Of a DNA stretch of 64,000 nucleotides, positions 34,801 through 41,804 are shown piece by piece. This DNA is from Bacillota bacterium. GTDB taxonomy: Bacteria; Bacillota; Clostridia; Peptostreptococcales; Acidaminobacteraceae. The position numbers and the translations under genes are program-made. The stretch covers positions 1-64,000 of the forward strand of contig JAUMXH010000001.1 of NCBI GenBank assembly GCA_030529225.1, given 5' to 3'. The notes beneath the pieces were generated by a model that made no database searches, was not told the DNA's origin, and saw only the letters and a program-made list of their open reading frames with translations. How positions within the stretch are numbered: position 1 is the stretch's first letter; each line of letters opens with the position of its first letter.

Positions 34801-35721
34801 GATAATGTCAAATACTACACAATTTTTGCGTACTTCGGCAACAAGAAGGAGAGCGAACTGAAGAAAAACAATTATACGGATTTTAAAGCGCTTGCAACGA
34901 CGAGCAGGGAGCCGTACAAATTGGATTTCCTAGAGGGCTTTGACAGGACGGAAAGCAAACATTACCTCCACTTCGTGGTGAAGGGAGTCAATGATTTCGG
35001 TTCTTCTTCATGGTCCAATATCGCGACCCTAAAATACCAAGAGTTCAAACAGTTGGAGTTTCCTTCACCGAAAAAGCCGAATGTACCGAAAGACGGGAGC
35101 CGTCCGGCCTTTGAAAAATACGGTAAGCTCACTCTGCAAGGGAAGAAGGGGGAGCTCCTCTTCGACAAGGCGATTGCTGAGAGGACGAGCCTGAAGTTCG
35201 GGTATGAGGAAACGGCGAATGGGAAGCATCTGGACCTGTTGTTCGCCAAAAATGTGATTTTGAACAGCAAGGACCTGGCGATCGAGACCCCGCTCTTCTA
35301 CACAACCTTAAATCCGAATGTATTCGGCGCTTCGGTATTCAACCGTTACCTCGTCGGCACTTCAGCCTACGGGAACCTTGAAATTAAGTGGGAGGAAGAT
35401 TTTAACACCTCCGCGGCGGAGTCCAAACTGAGCGCAACGAACAGGCAACTAAAGACGGTTTCTCCGGTGTTGACAGTGAATGCGAAGGCGAGAACCGCGC
35501 AGGGGGGCAAAGAGATTCCGAAGTTGGATCAGAGCTTCAAGTTTGCGATGAAATTGGATGCTCCCGAAATCGTTTATGACAAGAGTAAAGCCTTGTATCT
35601 ATACAAGTATGACATCAAGCAGGGAACTTGGCGGCAAGTAAACGTTGAGCGTCTGGCAGGGGCAAATTTGTTAAGATTTACTGCGGACGGACCGGCTTAC
35701 TATGTCTTGTGTCAGTTCTAA
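28870..35721 (+). CDS. Giant IPT/TIG-repeat surface protein
   Basis: 2,283 residues, exported. The signal peptide occupies about 1-37 (ending PVHA). About ten Ig-like IPT/TIG modules are recognisable by their P-x-I-x-x-I-x-P...G...V-x-G-x-x-F pattern, starting near residues 361, 511, 694, 786, 1123, 1226, 1390, 1615, 1740 and 1830; for example VVPNIVPITGKQKVLVTGAN and SIIPNRGAVSGGYLVTLTGH. A fibronectin-III-like module lies at about 1950-2060 and a beta-rich C-terminal domain ends in YYVLCQF. No LPXTG motif, transmembrane tail or SLH triad is visible. An alternative ATG at 28888 has a better ribosome site (TAGGAAG). It is probably a fibre or adhesin held by its SLH-bearing neighbours. Confidence 0.85.
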   Translation: MSRKKTMKRWNRRISMLLAIAMLWTNTLIYAPQPVHADKNGRMIIEEIYFTEKHEDPQNPFNVTGGEISFLGHNLDASRMLYAKKTTTGFFPFPQNPENQDNDFFLKIILSAEEARDFKGEILVHGDGVNRKFQFRTENIPYIKSSDKKYVDYSDAGAGGELTLDISNNTLPRPTLKFGYGSSGTNDTPIPYQGQPSLTFRPKPSPQYGSHSISITESVSDQEGLAPGEKVKLFTEYKYDKIFVLTEELDLRVLTLYPNVATKGSYINLESDKIRDSIEYRVYFLDNGPNGEVLSDHKMYTVKRDDFFKENGKQKMRVMVPDNEDFKTGEKKVVVTRVVNGEIVARSKEELLLNVIDGKFAPVINEIKPDTGSGEGSDAQIIGKNILIPDIPSLIGEVPEPSFVNPGIEQVLTYDVGNANLTFNGKRVTALTRKISATVGRQATIKGFDVQGLDDFIDIRIDSIGNVAPITVDVLVETVTTIRTADGKSYEFNQSATKKNAYTFINSSQTPKIEAVHPKEIQVIPNGLKYNPKEETLISIEGDGFFVNKFSDDNATVRINYPRIFIQNGEKVGEQPYIAKFDKSGAPSGKAFVKVLKNGRESFLLKDPNQGETEENKVLVGMEILNDKDEPVSGSKDNEIGKRIVLYIPKQLEVVKLGGKYIQIINPKRNSDAYGTHGISTKEVIFFQTAKNEPVISSVVPNIVPITGKQKVLVTGANFDEGVKVYIDGKLVEGVKRSSNEAGNEMVLTFEAPPGREGTTQIQVVNPDGGTDVKEFHYIKSLGQDPKLLSISPDKGSANTLVIANGDNFVRPNPTAKGTVGLDAYKLIGSRIFVDGRDVNEYKTNSDGGILFAPYSSPAKEVVLKAEKNKAELSKLHENAVLEDATFGRFYNFTKDDKGNPALFDGAEIKFRFEAEGADLYAIDAEGNKIKPVTVSENKIVIGSGASKTEIHVSMDTNILRLSKDKNGSIRADLADYAEAITLKETNNDIFYTLRKEINQEIVLSSGGTKYTIFSELIDKNGGQTYDNAELKARDKNGNTYKITVTADGFRFKDLAFQMLNPYVEKDGVIVGQKVKIISKKMLQFVVPTLYSGTGFKEVKVVNPDTKSDKLEKGFYYYHQPATHPIISSIIPNRGAVSGGYLVTLTGHDFFESTSVFFDGIPVSKEGKSVSIDGKSMQVRVPAYPIDISTVFGVGEITVPVSVVNTDGASYSVEKGFTYVKPASAPKIKEIKLDNGSSTGGELVVITGEDFRFFEPYINMPGGTYEYEPGRDLYTDLNAHLSTNPPKWDDLLAKARKYKELVNGVEHEVDLWEGKQFEGGKSYYGYTEYFDSKILPIVFFGNQKAKIVEFETNYLKVLTPPGKGTAVDVRLINNDSGLSNSVTYTYSSTNPTIDYINPSSGARVGSEIRELIGSNFYKWPMKIYKNSDAPVIGEIVEADRVDTLLRFGELTNQTIPIGSENDGRINANHAVVRIEGGLRVSFDGKKKQLHVSIEEGGRLYQRVYGNFEGDEVFIPANQLKDDAGNYYKPSGFDYDNDKVYNEKNYYELIGVKVDKIDKRLIVSRGYSPENRLDTTGKIVLKTPSYYTIGTVKVHFYNTDGGTAETDYTYLNPASKPLIISAKPMDIIPKKSTENDTDEDQRMVQASTKGGARVEIEVMDLRDDPKLFFGTKAVNIIEIVNNKDTQTIIAEVPAGTDAEIGEKKPIIVENKDGGIAISTDKSKLGKDKRLLFFIYRKPLSDPVIKEIVPEKTSQYGGHTIEVRGQDIRKNASIILGSKGGIPVSPTEVDPFGRFLKFVMPAGIRPGPIDVQIQNADFGLVTLKDGLKIISYPELDSEVRDGKNVAEVTVLSTEGGQVITLRGKNFMDGAKVYFGGDRKELGFQDKNGVKGFFRDDKYYLLTQAVEAGKVEFVDSHTLKVHTPKMDNEKIHSITVINPDEGMSDGELQIKYSLPKPSATHSLKASIVNDKYIKLYDYVSDNVKYYTIFAYFGNKKESELKKNNYTDFKALATTSREPYKLDFLEGFDRTESKHYLHFVVKGVNDFGSSSWSNIATLKYQEFKQLEFPSPKKPNVPKDGSRPAFEKYGKLTLQGKKGELLFDKAIAERTSLKFGYEETANGKHLDLLFAKNVILNSKDLAIETPLFYTTLNPNVFGASVFNRYLVGTSAYGNLEIKWEEDFNTSAAESKLSATNRQLKTVSPVLTVNAKARTAQGGKEIPKLDQSFKFAMKLDAPEIVYDKSKALYLYKYDIKQGTWRQVNVERLAGANLLRFTADGPAYYVLCQF

Positions 35722-35741
35722 GTACTGTCTTGGAGGAAGAA

Positions 35742-38732
35742 ATGAAAAAAATACTATCCTTATTGCTTGCGATCGTGATGGTCGGGACTGTCCTTACGGC
35801 AGACCCGGTCTACACGGATCCGTATGATGAAATACAGGAAACCTTTACCTATACTTCGTTTGAACATAAGTTGCCTGAGACAATCAATAAAATCGACGGG
35901 ACGAGCGACTTTAGAACAGTCGTGGCCAATTATGATTTTCGCGACCTCACGGCCTTCTATAAAAAGGCTGCTACCGAGCTTGCGGTTCTGGGAATTGTAA
36001 GCGGGAGCGGTAGGAACGTGTTTTCCGGAAATGCGGAGCTGAGTAACATCCAGACCGTCACCATGCTCGTTCGATTTCTGGGCGCGGAAAAGCAAGTGAA
36101 GGACAGGGTGAAGGCGGAAAATCCGGATATCCCGAACAGCAAACTGAACGGTTACTATCAGGACGCCTTCATGGACTATGCGCTGACGAACGGAATCATT
36201 GAAAGCAAGGAAATCAAGTATCACGATAAGGTGAGCCGTGAAAACATGGCTCTTTGGATGGTGAATGCTACCAAAATCAGTTCCGAGAACAGTCTGCCTC
36301 CGGTGATTTCGGATAAGAATCGAATCCAACCGAAAGCGGAACAGGCCATTTACGCGGTTCTGGATCACGGCCTCATGAGCACCTTTGCCGATGGGACATT
36401 CAAGCCTCGGAATCTTGTGAAACGAGAGCATTTTGCGAAGATTCTGTCGGCTACCCTGAACAAATTTCCGCAAAATTTCGGCGTCGAAAAGAAATTTGCA
36501 ATCGTCGTCGGCGTGCAGCCGGAGAGCGTGGAAGGAAACCGCTATACCAATTTGATAGTAAAGAACGAGGAGAGCGAGCTTGAGATCATCCGCTACGGAA
36601 CCCTCGCAAATGAGACGGAGATCGGTTTTCCGGTCCTGAACGGAAATTTGATGTATCCCGGGGCGATTCAAAAGGGGATGGAGCTAGAGCTTCTTTTAAA
36701 AGACGGCAAAATTATCCTGGCCACCGTTCTTGATCAGAATCAAGTGAAGCACGCGATTGTGCAAAAACAGCTTTCCGAACCCGGCGTCGATGTCCTGCAA
36801 GGCGTGGTGAAGTCGAATACGAGCGAGAAACGCTCCGCCGAGCAGGAAAAATGGATTCGCACCAGGCTCAGGGTGGAATTGGACGATGACAGGGTCGTGG
36901 ACTTTCTGCAGGAAAGGAACCAAATCACCAACATCGACAACGATGTCCTCGTTCTTGGAAAAAACGGATTTATTCCGATCGAAGCGCTCAGAAAGAACGA
37001 TACGGTCACGGCCTATGTCAAAAACGACAAGGTCTTGTTTCTGAAACTCGGGACGGAGCCTCTGCAGAACATTACGGGCAGTATTCGTCAGATAGAAGTT
37101 CCGAAACCGAAGTCGGCGGAGGAGCAGGAAGAAAGCAAGCCGTTTATTAAAGTCTACACGGACGACGGGAGGCTCGTGGACCTTCCGGTCAATGATCAGA
37201 CTGTATATTATATCAATCAGTACGGAGCAAAGTTGGAAGACTTGAAGCTTGGGGCGAGGGTGAATGTCGTCGTCCTGAGGGGATATGCAAGCTTTGTCAA
37301 CGCCTCTTCGTATCAGCCGCCGAGCGGATACATTCCCAAGGAAGGAAAGATTGCCTATGTGACTGTCAAGGAACTTGGAGACAAGTATTTTACGGTGCAG
37401 GAAAACGGGGATAAGATTGCGGTCTTCGACGGAGTGACCAAAATTACCAAACAGGGCAAGGCGATTCGCTTTCAGAGCCTGAAGTCCGGAGACAAAGTGA
37501 AACTCTATTTTGACGACATTTACAGCAAGGCGCCGAGCAGGATCGAAGTCAGCGAAGCTGCGACTAAGGTACAGGGTATTCTGAAAGGAAAGGTGCTCGA
37601 CTACAGCAATGCGACGGGATTTCTGTCGGTCTTGGATTTGATGCAGTTGGATAACGCGAGCTGGGTGAAGATGCCGGATCATATGAAAAAGTATAAGCTC
37701 GATGAAGATGTTCGCATCTATGCGAATGGACGGATTCTTTCTCGGGAGAGCTTGAATCCCGCCGTCGGAGAGAATATTTACCTCGTTTTGAGAGACGGAG
37801 AGCTCAGTCAGGCCGTCTTTTCTGCCGGCCGCGAAAGAAATTTCAGCAACACCGTCAAATCCTACGACAATGTGTTGAATCAGTTGCAGTTAGCGAACGG
37901 CAGGAATCTGAGATTTGGAGAGGACACCATCTTTGTCGAGGACAACAGATTGGTCGGAAAGGATAGCTTGGAACAGGGAAAGGCCCTGCAAATATTGAGC
38001 AACGAAATCGCCGGCGATGAGTACGCGAAACTTGTGAGCATCTTGGATCAGAATGAAGATTTCTTCGACAGAATCTATCTTGCGAGCATCGATGAAGTGG
38101 ACGAATATACCTTGACCATTCGTGACTATACGCAGGTCAGAGATATGAAATTCTCTCCGGTCAAATCGTCGGGAAAGCAGATCGACCTGTATAACGAGTC
38201 GAGTATTTATGCGATAGACAGCAAAAAACTCCTGTCAGCGCAGGACTTGTTCCACGGCGATTATTACCGGAAAAGATACAAGGAAAAGAATGACAAGAGG
38301 TCCATCAGCAACAAGGGGCTCGAATACAAGCGATACTACGGCATCTTCTTTGTCGATGCCCAAGATAAGTTAATCGCGGCCAAGATCAGGCACAAGGGGA
38401 TTTTTGAAGACGATTTGTTCGATGACAGGCTGAAAAAAGAGTCGGATGTACCGAAGGAGATCGACAAGGTAAGGCAGAGACTCAGTTTCACGAGGGGGAC
38501 AATCGCGGAATTCAACACCGACTGGCAGAGAATTTCCTTGAACAATTCCTTCCAATTCTTTGAATTTGACAAGAAATGGAAGCCGAATCGAGAAGCGACC
38601 GTCATCAGCTTGCGAAATGCTTTGATTATAAAAAATGAAAAAGTGATAGATTATGAGGAATTACGGGTAGATGATAAAGTATATGCCATACGGGATGACG
38701 AAAAGGTTCTGTTCATGTATGTGGAGGAATAA
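35742..38732 (+). CDS. Large SLH protein with tandem beta-modules
   Basis: 996 residues, exported. A signal peptide (about 1-20) is followed by three degenerate SLH units (about 55-250), including FADGTFKPRNLVKREHFAKI. The remainder (about 255-996) is made of roughly seven related beta-rich modules of about 85-130 residues. Each opens with G-x-I/V-x-x and closes with a pattern like G-D-x-V...V-x-F, e.g. LRKNDTVTAYVKNDKVLFLK and LRVDDKVYAIRDDEKVLFM. GGAGGAAGAA precedes the ATG at 35742; an upstream in-frame start would overlap the IPT gene. The next gene starts directly after its stop codon. Confidence 0.82.
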   Translation: MKKILSLLLAIVMVGTVLTADPVYTDPYDEIQETFTYTSFEHKLPETINKIDGTSDFRTVVANYDFRDLTAFYKKAATELAVLGIVSGSGRNVFSGNAELSNIQTVTMLVRFLGAEKQVKDRVKAENPDIPNSKLNGYYQDAFMDYALTNGIIESKEIKYHDKVSRENMALWMVNATKISSENSLPPVISDKNRIQPKAEQAIYAVLDHGLMSTFADGTFKPRNLVKREHFAKILSATLNKFPQNFGVEKKFAIVVGVQPESVEGNRYTNLIVKNEESELEIIRYGTLANETEIGFPVLNGNLMYPGAIQKGMELELLLKDGKIILATVLDQNQVKHAIVQKQLSEPGVDVLQGVVKSNTSEKRSAEQEKWIRTRLRVELDDDRVVDFLQERNQITNIDNDVLVLGKNGFIPIEALRKNDTVTAYVKNDKVLFLKLGTEPLQNITGSIRQIEVPKPKSAEEQEESKPFIKVYTDDGRLVDLPVNDQTVYYINQYGAKLEDLKLGARVNVVVLRGYASFVNASSYQPPSGYIPKEGKIAYVTVKELGDKYFTVQENGDKIAVFDGVTKITKQGKAIRFQSLKSGDKVKLYFDDIYSKAPSRIEVSEAATKVQGILKGKVLDYSNATGFLSVLDLMQLDNASWVKMPDHMKKYKLDEDVRIYANGRILSRESLNPAVGENIYLVLRDGELSQAVFSAGRERNFSNTVKSYDNVLNQLQLANGRNLRFGEDTIFVEDNRLVGKDSLEQGKALQILSNEIAGDEYAKLVSILDQNEDFFDRIYLASIDEVDEYTLTIRDYTQVRDMKFSPVKSSGKQIDLYNESSIYAIDSKKLLSAQDLFHGDYYRKRYKEKNDKRSISNKGLEYKRYYGIFFVDAQDKLIAAKIRHKGIFEDDLFDDRLKKESDVPKEIDKVRQRLSFTRGTIAEFNTDWQRISLNNSFQFFEFDKKWKPNREATVISLRNALIIKNEKVIDYEELRVDDKVYAIRDDEKVLFMYVEE

Positions 38733-40346
38733 ATGCGAAAGTCTTGGAAGAAATATCTGATTGCCCTGAGCGTACTCACATATTTTGTGTTGGGCTCGCT
38801 CCGGGCCGATGAGTCGCTTCTCTTCGGGGGAATCAAGAGGGAGGAGCTCGCCAATAAAAAGGGAACCTTTGTCTTTGAAGAACTTTGTTTTATGACCGGC
38901 GAACCTGTTCTGTTAAGGGGCACGGTAGTCATTCCGCCGAAGAATCCGGAGAAGGACGAGTACAGCGTGACTTTAAAGTATGCCCTTGCCAGTGCCGATA
39001 AAAAAATCAAGCTCGACCGTTCGGTTACGTATGACGTTGTAAACAAGAAGAATCCGGAGCTGAATCAAGTCATCAGTAATTGGACCGTTAAGTCGGGGGG
39101 CATTAAGGAAACAGTGTCGATTGAAGGCGAGGTCTTTACCTTGAGCTCTTACGAGTTTGACAATTCGATGATCAGTGACCTCAAGCCGGCGGGTCAGTTT
39201 GACAACGCGAGCTTACACTATAAAAAAGTATTTCATACCGCGGAGCCTCACTTGGATGAAGGAAAAAAAATCAGCATCACCGGAGACAGTCAGACCTTCG
39301 CATCTTACAAGAACTTTTGGAGCGGCGTGAACAGCACGAAGATCAACCAAAAGATCGAGTTTGAAACCCTGCCGGGTTCCACCCTGCAGCGAAAGTACGG
39401 ACCGAAGGACGGAAAGAAGCCGGAGGAGAAGAACACCAACTGGCAGGCCGATGTGATTTACAGCTTTTCGGAGAAAGTACAGTCTAAATTCGACTATGTG
39501 AAACACGGCGCCAAGAATACCAGTTTCCGAAAAGGGCTTTTAAAATCGACCAATTATGAGTATAATGTAAGTTATGACTATAACTTGCCGTCTCAAACGG
39601 CCACGGCCGGAGAGAAGGAAAACGGGCAAGGAGAGAAGGCGCCGGACACTGCTAAAAGAAAGACCGGGAAGATTGATTTGGATGCCTACAGGTATGACAG
39701 TTCAACGATGCTGCCGATTCCAAAGTACAACGACGTGGCTGCCCACTGGGCGGAGGAGTCGATCTTTAAGATGGCGAGCTTGGGCGGCTTTGACTTGGAT
39801 TCGAGTTTCTTTCCCGACGTCACGATTACCAGGGCGCAGTTTGCCAGGGCCATCCTGAACGCGATTGATTCGGTCGAGCCGGAGAGCCCTGAAAAACGAA
39901 AGACCGAATTTATAAAGTCGCAGAGAAAGGGCGCCAAGGAGCTTCCTTTCGACGATGTCCGAAGGGACAGCGAGTACTACGTTTTTGTGGAAGCCGTGAA
40001 CGAGAGAGAGATGATGTTCGGAGAGGGAGACAGGCAATTCTTGCCGAATCGGCCTCTGACCAGGGAAGAGGCGATCACGATCATGATCCGCTCCCTGGGA
40101 GTGGATGATGTCGCTCCTTCGCTCCCGTTTGAGACTGTGTTTTTGGATGATGACAGGATTGCCGGATGGGCCAAACCGTCCATCTATCAAGCGGTGGACT
40201 TCGGCATCATCGACGGCTATGAGGACGGGACCATCAAGCCCAAGAAGTTGATGACGAGGGCGGAGGCCAGCCAAATGCTGGTCGGATATATCGAACACAT
40301 GAGGAAGGAGATTCCGAAAGATTACAAGAGACTCCTTCAGGAGTAA
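38733..40346 (+). CDS. SLH protein with N-terminal beta domain
   Basis: 537 residues, exported. A signal peptide (about 1-27, ending LRA) is followed by an unassigned beta-rich region of about 280 residues, a Gly/Glu/Lys linker (near 290-310) and three C-terminal SLH units (about 325-530). Good SLH matches include AAHWAEESIFKMASLGGF, FLPNRPLTREEAITIMIRSL and DGYEDGTIKPKKLMTRAEAS. The SLH triad is at the C-terminus, the reverse of the preceding gene. GGAGG lies five bases before the ATG, which follows the previous stop codon without a gap. Confidence 0.87.
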   Translation: MRKSWKKYLIALSVLTYFVLGSLRADESLLFGGIKREELANKKGTFVFEELCFMTGEPVLLRGTVVIPPKNPEKDEYSVTLKYALASADKKIKLDRSVTYDVVNKKNPELNQVISNWTVKSGGIKETVSIEGEVFTLSSYEFDNSMISDLKPAGQFDNASLHYKKVFHTAEPHLDEGKKISITGDSQTFASYKNFWSGVNSTKINQKIEFETLPGSTLQRKYGPKDGKKPEEKNTNWQADVIYSFSEKVQSKFDYVKHGAKNTSFRKGLLKSTNYEYNVSYDYNLPSQTATAGEKENGQGEKAPDTAKRKTGKIDLDAYRYDSSTMLPIPKYNDVAAHWAEESIFKMASLGGFDLDSSFFPDVTITRAQFARAILNAIDSVEPESPEKRKTEFIKSQRKGAKELPFDDVRRDSEYYVFVEAVNEREMMFGEGDRQFLPNRPLTREEAITIMIRSLGVDDVAPSLPFETVFLDDDRIAGWAKPSIYQAVDFGIIDGYEDGTIKPKKLMTRAEASQMLVGYIEHMRKEIPKDYKRLLQE

Positions 40347-40402
40347 AGGGATAAAAACGGAACATTTGTGATTGGATGAAGAATTGTGAAAAGGGGGACG
40401 TT

Positions 40403-41779
40403 TTGGAATTTAAGTGGAAAAAGGTATTATGTTTGCTACTGACGGTAGCTTTTCTTGCGACTCCGGTCAGCGCACTGACGGAGAGGCAATCGAGCTGGTT
40501 TAAGATGATGGAAAACGATTTCGTGGCAAAAGGAAGGGGAATCGACCAAGATGGATATGCAGGATTCCAGTGTGTGGACCTTGTAAATAACTATGTTACG
40601 AATTTGTTTCCGGATGCGAATCTTGGAAATAAGGCATATTCCAAGAGCATCGGGTTCGGGAATGCCAGGGAGCTCTACGCGGCAGCGAGTGACGCCTATT
40701 TTGAGAAAATTCCCTTTGTAGACGGCATGGTGCCAAGGAGCGGCGACATCGCTGTTTGGGGGAAGGCCGGCACCGGTTTTACATCGAGCGGTCATGTAGG
40801 AATTGTATATTATGCGGATAAAAGCAATTTGGTGATGCTCCACCAGGACGGTTACGGCAGACCCTACGTGTTTAAAGAAGAGAGCGGTTACAACAGACTC
40901 TACAACTACAATGGCGCACTGATCGGATTTTTAAGACCGAGAGACTCAAAAATTAAAGAAATAAACCCGTCTATGCCAATCGAAAAGTATGAAGTGGAAA
41001 TGGCACAGAACGGTCAAATAAAAGTGGATTTAAATGATGAAAAATATAGGGCGCTGGTGGATCTGAAACTGATCAGCCCGAGCCAAACGCAGAGTGCGGC
41101 GGATGCTTTGGACAGATTGCAAGCCGTGGTTCTGGTAACAAGACTGAGCGGAAACGAACAGTTGGTAAAAAAAATCAGCGAAGAGGACTTGATTCGCGGA
41201 CTGGCCAATATCAGTGACTTAGATGAGATTCCGAATTGGGCGAGACCGTATGTCGCCTTTGCAATCAATGAAGGAATCATTTCCGGCGTTTCCAAGACGG
41301 CGGACAACAAGATTGTCTTCGGGCCGAATGAACCGATTTCGGGAGCGGTCTTTTCCACCATCCTGTTTCGAAGTTTGGGTTACGAGGTGAATGATTTAGG
41401 CAAGGCAAATGAAATTTACAAGAACATGATTTCGTACTACAACGCTTCGGAACTGAATTACGAGAACATTGTTGTGAATCCGAAAGCGGCGGCGACCTCT
41501 TCGCAAAAGCCGGAGGAGCTGAGAGCCGTTTCAAAAACCTTGGAGGAACTTGCTCCCGCAGCGAAAAAGGGAGAGGTTAATTTGCAAGACACCGCCATTG
41601 ACCTGGTAGCAAAAGACAGGGTGAGCAGAAACGATGCGGCAAAGATCATGTACGATGTACTCGCGTATGCCAATGCGGTAGAGAACGGCAAGTTGAGCAA
41701 GCTCACCTTGAAAGAGTATTTGGTACAGAAGCAAGTGTTTGAAAAAGACTTGTTAATGAAGGCCCTCAAACAAAAGTAG
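40403..41779 (+). CDS. CHAP-domain cell-wall hydrolase fused to SLH-like repeats
   Basis: 458 residues, exported. A signal peptide (about 1-25) is followed by a CHAP amidase/endopeptidase domain (about 30-180) with catalytic Cys57 in FQCVDLV and His131 in SSGHVGIV, and degenerate SLH-like units from about 205 to 440. It probably cuts peptidoglycan peptide bonds while bound to wall polymer. TTG at 40403 is preferred as start because AAGGGGGA precedes it; the in-frame ATG at 40376 has no ribosome site and would add nine polar residues before the signal peptide. ctpA-like follows. Confidence 0.83.
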   Translation: MEFKWKKVLCLLLTVAFLATPVSALTERQSSWFKMMENDFVAKGRGIDQDGYAGFQCVDLVNNYVTNLFPDANLGNKAYSKSIGFGNARELYAAASDAYFEKIPFVDGMVPRSGDIAVWGKAGTGFTSSGHVGIVYYADKSNLVMLHQDGYGRPYVFKEESGYNRLYNYNGALIGFLRPRDSKIKEINPSMPIEKYEVEMAQNGQIKVDLNDEKYRALVDLKLISPSQTQSAADALDRLQAVVLVTRLSGNEQLVKKISEEDLIRGLANISDLDEIPNWARPYVAFAINEGIISGVSKTADNKIVFGPNEPISGAVFSTILFRSLGYEVNDLGKANEIYKNMISYYNASELNYENIVVNPKAAATSSQKPEELRAVSKTLEELAPAAKKGEVNLQDTAIDLVAKDRVSRNDAAKIMYDVLAYANAVENGKLSKLTLKEYLVQKQVFEKDLLMKALKQK

Positions 41780-41804
41780 ACCGTCCTGAGCAAAAGGGGG
41801 ACAG

